Shown here one piece after another: positions 6,672 through 9,825 of a DNA stretch of 9,825 bases. The stretch spans positions 1 through 9,825 of the forward strand of contig SKNG01000037.1 in NCBI GenBank assembly GCA_007120685.1, read 5' to 3'. A program made the position numbers and the translations under genes. The notes beneath the pieces are model-generated. The model did not search any database, was not told where the DNA came from, and was given only the letters and a program-made list of their open reading frames with translations. Source of the stretch: Paracoccaceae bacterium (lineage in GTDB: Bacteria; Pseudomonadota; Alphaproteobacteria; Rhodobacterales; Rhodobacteraceae). Position 1 is the stretch's first letter. The number at the start of each line of letters is the position of its first letter.

Positions 6672-8191
6672 GCGGGGCATTGTTCGCCGGCATCGTGGCC
6701 GGGCTGGTTGTCGCGCTGTTTCTGCTTCTGCAGCTGGTCCAGCGCATGAGCATGCCGCGCGCGGCGGCGGCGGCGCTATTCGTGGTGCTGGTGCCGCTGG
6801 GGCTGTGGTGGGTGCTGGACAACTACCTGGGCGTGGTGGTGCAGAGTACGCGCAACCTGTTCGTCGGTTTCAGCGGGCTGGAGATTGCGGGTATCTTCTT
6901 TGCCTTCCTGCTGATCATGATCTTCCTGCGCGTGCCCATCGGGCTGGCGATGCTGGTGGCGGGCATTCTGGGCCTTTACATGGTGCGTGGGCGCTGGGGG
7001 CCGGTGATGAGCCAGTTGCGCACGGTGACGGTGGAAACCTTTTCCAGCTACTCGCTGTCGGTGGTGCCGCTGTTTCTGCTGATGGGCGCCTTTGCCATGA
7101 AGGGGGGCCTGAGCGAGGCGCTGTTCCGCGCCGCCGGTGCCTGGCTGGGCCATCTGCGCGGCGGCGTGGCGATGGCGGGTGTCGGCGCCTCGGCCGGGTT
7201 CGGGGCGATCTGCGGCTCGTCGCTGGCCACGGCGGCCACGATGGGCCGGGTGGCGCTGCCGGAGATGCGCAAGGTCGGCTATTCCGGCGGGCTGTCCACG
7301 GCCTCGTTGGCCGCAGGCGGCACGCTGGGTATCCTGATCCCGCCCTCGATCGTGCTGGTGATCTACGCGATCCTGGCCGAACAGAACATCGCCAAGCTGT
7401 TCGTGGCGGCAATGATCCCGGGGCTGCTGGCGGCACTGGGCTACATGCTGACCATCGCGGTGATGGTGCGGATCAACCCCAGGGACGGGGTGCACAGCCC
7501 GCGCATACCGATAATCGAGCGGATCAAGGCGCTGGGCGAGATCATGCCGGTGGTGGGGATCTTCGTGCTGATGATCGGCGGCATGAACGCGGGCATCTTC
7601 ACGCCGACCGAGGGCGCGGCGGTCGGCGCGGCCGGCACCGGGCTGGTGGCGGCGCTGCGCGGCCGGCTGGGCTGGGCGGCGCTGGTGGACTGTTTCCGGT
7701 CCACCGCCGTGGCGACGGGGATGATCTTCTTCATCGTGCTGGGGGCGACAGTGTTCAACGCCTTCCTGGGCTTTACCCGGCTGCCCTTCTTTGCCGCCGA
7801 ATGGGTGGAGGGGCTCAGCACGTCGCCCTACATGGTCTTGCTGGTCATCCTGCTGATCTATCTGCTCTTTGGCTGCGTGATGGATTCGCTGTCGATGATC
7901 CTGCTGACCATTCCGATCTTCTTTCCGATCATCATGCGGCTGGATTTCGGCCTGACGCCGGAGGAAACGGCGCTGTGGTTCGGCATCCTGGTGCTGATTG
8001 TGGTGGAGGTGGGATTGATAACACCACCGGTGGGGATGAACCTGTTCATCATCAACGCGATGGCACGGGGCGTGTCGATGATGGAAACCTACAAGGGGGT
8101 GCTGCCCTTCGTGGCCTCGGACATCATTCGCACCGGCATCCTGGTGGCGGCACCGCCGATCACGCTGGGGCTGGTCTGGCTGATATTCTGA
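6668..8191 (+). CDS. dctM: TRAP transporter large membrane subunit, DctM family, N-terminally extended
   Basis: A 507-residue multi-pass protein that forms the transport channel of the TRAP system, moving solute with sodium ions across the inner membrane. Family signatures in order: VPIGLAMLVAG (89-99), SVVPLFLLMGAF (131-142), GASAGFGAICGSSLATAATM (173-192), GGTLGILIPPSIVLVIYA (217-234), FTPTEGAAVGA (311-321), GCVMDSLSMILLTIPIFFPI (402-421) and GLITPPVGMNLF (449-460). The central and C-terminal Ser/Gly/Pro-rich hairpins that line the substrate path are intact. Usual DctM proteins have about 425-440 residues. Here some 70 extra residues at the N-terminus carry two added hydrophobic helices (about 4-24 and 33-50), a known variant of the family. 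The start ATG overlaps the dctQ stop. The gene ends convergently with hisH. Confidence 0.96.
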   Translation: MSGALFAGIVAGLVVALFLLLQLVQRMSMPRAAAAALFVVLVPLGLWWVLDNYLGVVVQSTRNLFVGFSGLEIAGIFFAFLLIMIFLRVPIGLAMLVAGILGLYMVRGRWGPVMSQLRTVTVETFSSYSLSVVPLFLLMGAFAMKGGLSEALFRAAGAWLGHLRGGVAMAGVGASAGFGAICGSSLATAATMGRVALPEMRKVGYSGGLSTASLAAGGTLGILIPPSIVLVIYAILAEQNIAKLFVAAMIPGLLAALGYMLTIAVMVRINPRDGVHSPRIPIIERIKALGEIMPVVGIFVLMIGGMNAGIFTPTEGAAVGAAGTGLVAALRGRLGWAALVDCFRSTAVATGMIFFIVLGATVFNAFLGFTRLPFFAAEWVEGLSTSPYMVLLVILLIYLLFGCVMDSLSMILLTIPIFFPIIMRLDFGLTPEETALWFGILVLIVVEVGLITPPVGMNLFIINAMARGVSMMETYKGVLPFVASDIIRTGILVAAPPITLGLVWLIF

Positions 8192-8229
8192 CTGGCCGTG
8201 GGGCCGGGCGAGAAGCGGTGAGGGGGCGC

Positions 8230-8251
8230 CGGGAGGGCTCCCGCACCTTTT
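8230..8251 (+). terminator. possible terminator for dctQM
   Basis: CGGGA (8230-8234) and TCCCG (8239-8243) form a short stem with loop GGGC, followed by CACC and TTTT (8248-8251). It lies 38 bases after the dctM stop. The stem is short and the T-run is offset by four bases, so the call is tentative. A second hairpin, GGCCC-TGAC-GGGCC (8256-8269), follows at once and could add to termination. Confidence 0.35.
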
Positions 8252-8290
8252 CGCAGGCCCTGACGGGCCGGCAAAAAGCTTTGGGCCGGG

Positions 8291-8334
8291 CGCGCGCTGG
8301 CGCGCGCGCGGTCCCGCAGGGCGACGAGCCCTGC
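8291..8334. repeat. two consecutive GC-rich hairpins between dctM and hisH
   Basis: CGCGCGC (8291-8297) can pair with GCGCGCG at 8302-8308 around a four-base loop. GCAGGGC (8316-8322) pairs perfectly with GCCCTGC (8328-8334) around GACGA. With the stems at 8230-8243 and 8256-8269, the spacer has four hairpins in about 105 bases. They may serve as a Rho-independent barrier between convergent transcripts or belong to a dispersed repeat. Confidence 0.6.
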
Positions 8335-8350
8335 CCGCTACTCCGGCTGG

Positions 8351-8388
8351 AAAAAACGTCAGCCCGTGGTCAACCGGGTTGCCCGGGC
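8351..8388 (-). terminator. likely terminator of hisBH
   Basis: Read on the minus strand, the segment 8388-8362 directly after the hisH stop folds into a stem of eleven pairs. GCCCG pairs with CGGGC, then GG with CC, then CAAC with GTTG around a three-base loop, with two single-A bulges. After five further bases comes a run of six T (minus strand, 8356-8351). The position and the T-run support an intrinsic terminator; the five-base offset is longer than usual. Confidence 0.5.
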
Positions 8389-8389
8389 C

Positions 8390-9028
8390 TTACGGCTGCC
8401 AGCGCAGGAAGCCCGCGATCAGGCGCAGCCCGGCGGCCTGGCTCTTTTCAGGATGGAACTGGGTGCCCAGGATGTTGTCCCGCCCCACGATGGCCGTGAC
8501 CGGCCCGCCGTAATCGGCATGCGCCAGCAGATGTGCGGGGTTGTCCAGCCGGAACTGGTAGGAATGCACGAAATAGGCATGCGTGCCGCTGCCCACGCCA
8601 TCCAGCGCCGGATGCGCCCGGTCCACAACCAGATCGTTCCAGCCCATATGCGGCACCTTCAGCGCGGCCTCGCCCGGCTGGATCCGCTCTACCGTGCCGC
8701 CGATCCAGTCCAGCCCCGGCACCGGTTCATACTCCAGCCCGCGCGTCGCCAGCATCTGCATGCCCACACAGATGCCCAGGAACGGCCGGCCGCGCTGCAA
8801 CACCGCCTCGTCCAGCGCCTCGATCATCCCCGGCACCGCATCCAGCGCGCGCTTGCAGGCCGGAAACGCCCCGTCGCCCGGCAGCACCACCCGGTCGGCG
8901 CGCGCCACATCCTCGGCCCGGGCCGAAACCAGCACCTGCCCGGCGCCTTCCTCATTCGCCATCTTCTCGAAGGCCTTTTGCGCCGAATGCAGGTTGCCGC
9001 TCTCATAGTCGACGATGACGGTCAGCAT
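8390..9028 (-). CDS. hisH: imidazole glycerol phosphate synthase, glutaminase subunit HisH
   Basis: A 212-residue class I glutamine amidotransferase. HisH releases ammonia from glutamine and passes it to HisF, which makes imidazole glycerol phosphate and AICAR in histidine synthesis. The catalytic triad is visible: Cys87 in GICVGMQ, and His192 and Glu194 in FHPEKSQ. The N-terminal strand VIVDYESGNLHS, LPGDGAF (49-55) and VPHMGWN (125-131) are typical HisH segments. Most HisH proteins have GICLGMQ and PGVGAF, so the Val88 and Asp52 forms are mild variants. The start codon lies four bases after the hisB stop, with no good ribosome binding site at the right distance (an AAGGG lies about 14 bases away), so coupling to hisB translation is likely. 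The partner hisF and hisA are not downstream; the convergent dctM gene is. Confidence 0.97.
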   Translation of the reverse strand: MLTVIVDYESGNLHSAQKAFEKMANEEGAGQVLVSARAEDVARADRVVLPGDGAFPACKRALDAVPGMIEALDEAVLQRGRPFLGICVGMQMLATRGLEYEPVPGLDWIGGTVERIQPGEAALKVPHMGWNDLVVDRAHPALDGVGSGTHAYFVHSYQFRLDNPAHLLAHADYGGPVTAIVGRDNILGTQFHPEKSQAAGLRLIAGFLRWQP

Positions 9029-9032
9029 GGCG

Positions 9033-9620
9033 CTACAGCATGCCCTTGGTCGAGGGCACCGCGTCGCCCTTGCGCGGGTCCGGCTCCAGCGCGTCGCGCA
9101 GGGCGCGCGCCACGGCCTTGAAGGCGGCCTCGGCGATATGGTGGCTGTTGATCCCTTCCAGCGCCGTCACATGCAGCGTGACGCCGCCATGGGTGCTGAA
9201 GGCCTGAAAGAACTCGCGCACCAGTTCGGTGTCGAAGCTGCCGATCTTCGCCGTCGGAAAATCGACCTTCCACACCAGATAGGGCCGGCCCGAAAGGTCG
9301 AGCGCCGCGCGCACCAGCGCATCATCCATCGGCAACAGGCAGGACCCGTAGCGCCGGATGCCGCGCTTGTCGCCCATCGCCTGCGCCATCGCCTGGCCCA
9401 GCGCGATACCGCAATCCTCGACCGTGTGATGGTCGTCGATATGCAGATCGCCCTTCGCGCGAAGCGTCAGGTCCAGAAGCGCGTGGCGGGCCAACTGGTC
9501 CAGCATGTGGTCGAAGAAGCCCACCCCGGTGGCATTGTCATAGCGGCCCGTGCCGTCCAGCGTCAGATCGACGGTGATGTCGGTCTCTGCCGTCCGGCGG
9601 GTGATGCTGGCTTTGCGCAT
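9033..9620 (-). CDS. hisB: imidazoleglycerol-phosphate dehydratase HisB (monofunctional)
   Basis: A 195-residue enzyme that removes water from imidazole glycerol phosphate to give imidazole acetol phosphate, the step directly after HisH-HisF. The length matches the monofunctional form found outside the enterobacteria, with no phosphatase domain. The manganese-binding histidines and acids are in place: FFDHMLDQ (35-42, His38), HHTVED (64-69) and INSHHIAEAAFK (157-168). The N-terminus RKASITRRTAETDI is standard and fixes the start. GGGGAG lies eight bases upstream of the ATG on the minus strand. It is the first gene of the hisB-hisH pair. Confidence 0.98.
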   Translation of the reverse strand: MRKASITRRTAETDITVDLTLDGTGRYDNATGVGFFDHMLDQLARHALLDLTLRAKGDLHIDDHHTVEDCGIALGQAMAQAMGDKRGIRRYGSCLLPMDDALVRAALDLSGRPYLVWKVDFPTAKIGSFDTELVREFFQAFSTHGGVTLHVTALEGINSHHIAEAAFKAVARALRDALEPDPRKGDAVPSTKGML

Positions 9621-9661
9621 GGGTCAGGCTCCCCTTGGCCCGCTGATGGCTGATCGCCCTT

Positions 9662-9690
9662 CGCCTAGACGCGCCGGGCTTGCTTGTCCA
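9662..9690 (-). promoter_or_regulatory. weak candidate promoter for hisBH
   Basis: On the minus strand TGGACA (9690-9685) matches the -35 consensus at five of six bases. A 17-base spacer leads to TAGGCG (9667-9662), a poor -10 with two matches, 41 bases before the hisB start. The spacer between the DUF1330 gene and hisB is only 84 bases, so read-through from upstream is an equally good explanation. Confidence 0.22.
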
Positions 9691-9704
9691 GCCTGCCGGC
9701 AGGC
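9691..9704 (-). terminator. 14-base palindrome directly after the DUF1330 stop
   Basis: GCCTGCCGGCAGGC (9691-9704) is a perfect palindrome that touches the stop codon of the DUF1330 gene. As RNA it would form a five-pair stem with a CCGG loop. No T-run follows on the minus strand, so termination would be partial at best. The palindrome itself is certain; its role is a guess. Confidence 0.3.
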
Positions 9705-9825
9705 CTAGCCGCCCTCATACCCTTCCACGATCACCAGATCGCCATCGCTGACAGGCGCCCGGATGGCCAGCGCCGCCTGATATTCCGGCGAATGGTAGCA
9801 GTCGGTCGCGGCCTGCAGGCTGGGA
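9705..9825 (-). CDS. DUF1330 family protein (C-terminal fragment)
   Basis: The minus-strand frame enters from the right edge and ends at TAG (9707-9705), giving 39 residues and one spare base. The fragment includes SLQAATDCYHSPEYQ, followed by LAIRAPVSDGDLVIVEGY. This matches the end of DUF1330 proteins, small ferredoxin-like-fold proteins of about 95 residues with a conserved Tyr-x-Ser-Pro-Glu-Tyr-type motif and a final strand ending in VEG. Here the Tyr-His-Ser-Pro-Glu-Tyr form is seen (residues 10-15 of the fragment). Their function is unknown. The gene runs in the same direction as hisBH, 84 bases upstream, and may share transcription with them. Confidence 0.8.
   Translation of the reverse strand, partial: PSLQAATDCYHSPEYQAALAIRAPVSDGDLVIVEGYEGG

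Noticed and set aside
6646..8499. A 617-residue plus-strand frame overlapping dctM in another frame
   Set aside because: It contains Gly/Arg-rich low-complexity protein without motifs. The dctM frame has all signatures of its family and a coupled start.
1..9825. tRNA, rRNA, CRISPR array, transposase or phage attachment site
   Set aside because: I looked for cloverleaf-like segments, regularly spaced repeats and mobile-element genes with flanking repeats, and found none.

Overview
The window is GC-rich DNA with tightly packed genes, ATGA start/stop overlaps, a hisB-hisH pair, a DctP/DctQ/DctM TRAP transporter and a YbbP-like ABC permease. Together these suggest an alphaproteobacterium, most likely of the Rhodobacteraceae/Paracoccaceae. 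This is inferred from gene content and composition; no rRNA or other marker gene is present.

Layout, left to right. (1) 1-1143 (+): the C-terminal part of an FtsX-type ABC permease, cut by the left edge. (2) 1144-1318: a spacer with two adjacent perfect palindromes and a possible promoter. (3) 1319-2839 (+): an AMP-forming acyl-CoA ligase of unknown substrate. (4) 2966-4431 (+): a translationally coupled pair, an NAD-dependent epimerase-like SDR and a small polyprenyl-phosphate sugar-1-phosphate transferase. (5) 4546-8191 (+): a TRAP transporter, dctP, then a 455-base gap holding a strong hairpin and a second putative promoter, then the overlapping pair dctQ-dctM. (6) 8192-8389: a convergent spacer full of GC-rich hairpins. 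(7) 9620-8390 (-): hisB and hisH, four bases apart. (8) 9825-9705 (-): the C-terminus of a DUF1330 protein, cut by the right edge.

How the genes work together. The TRAP genes form one complete sodium-coupled solute importer: periplasmic binding protein, small membrane subunit and large membrane subunit. hisB and hisH act close together in histidine synthesis. The SDR and sugar transferase probably prepare and attach the first sugar of a surface glycan, although no other glycan genes are visible. The acyl-CoA ligase and the ABC permease have no obvious partner in the window.

All gene families here are known, and I see no convincing undescribed system. The parts most worth a second look are non-coding: the twin palindromes at 1166-1210, an 11-base motif shared by the dctP and dctQM upstream regions, and the long dctP-dctQ gap.
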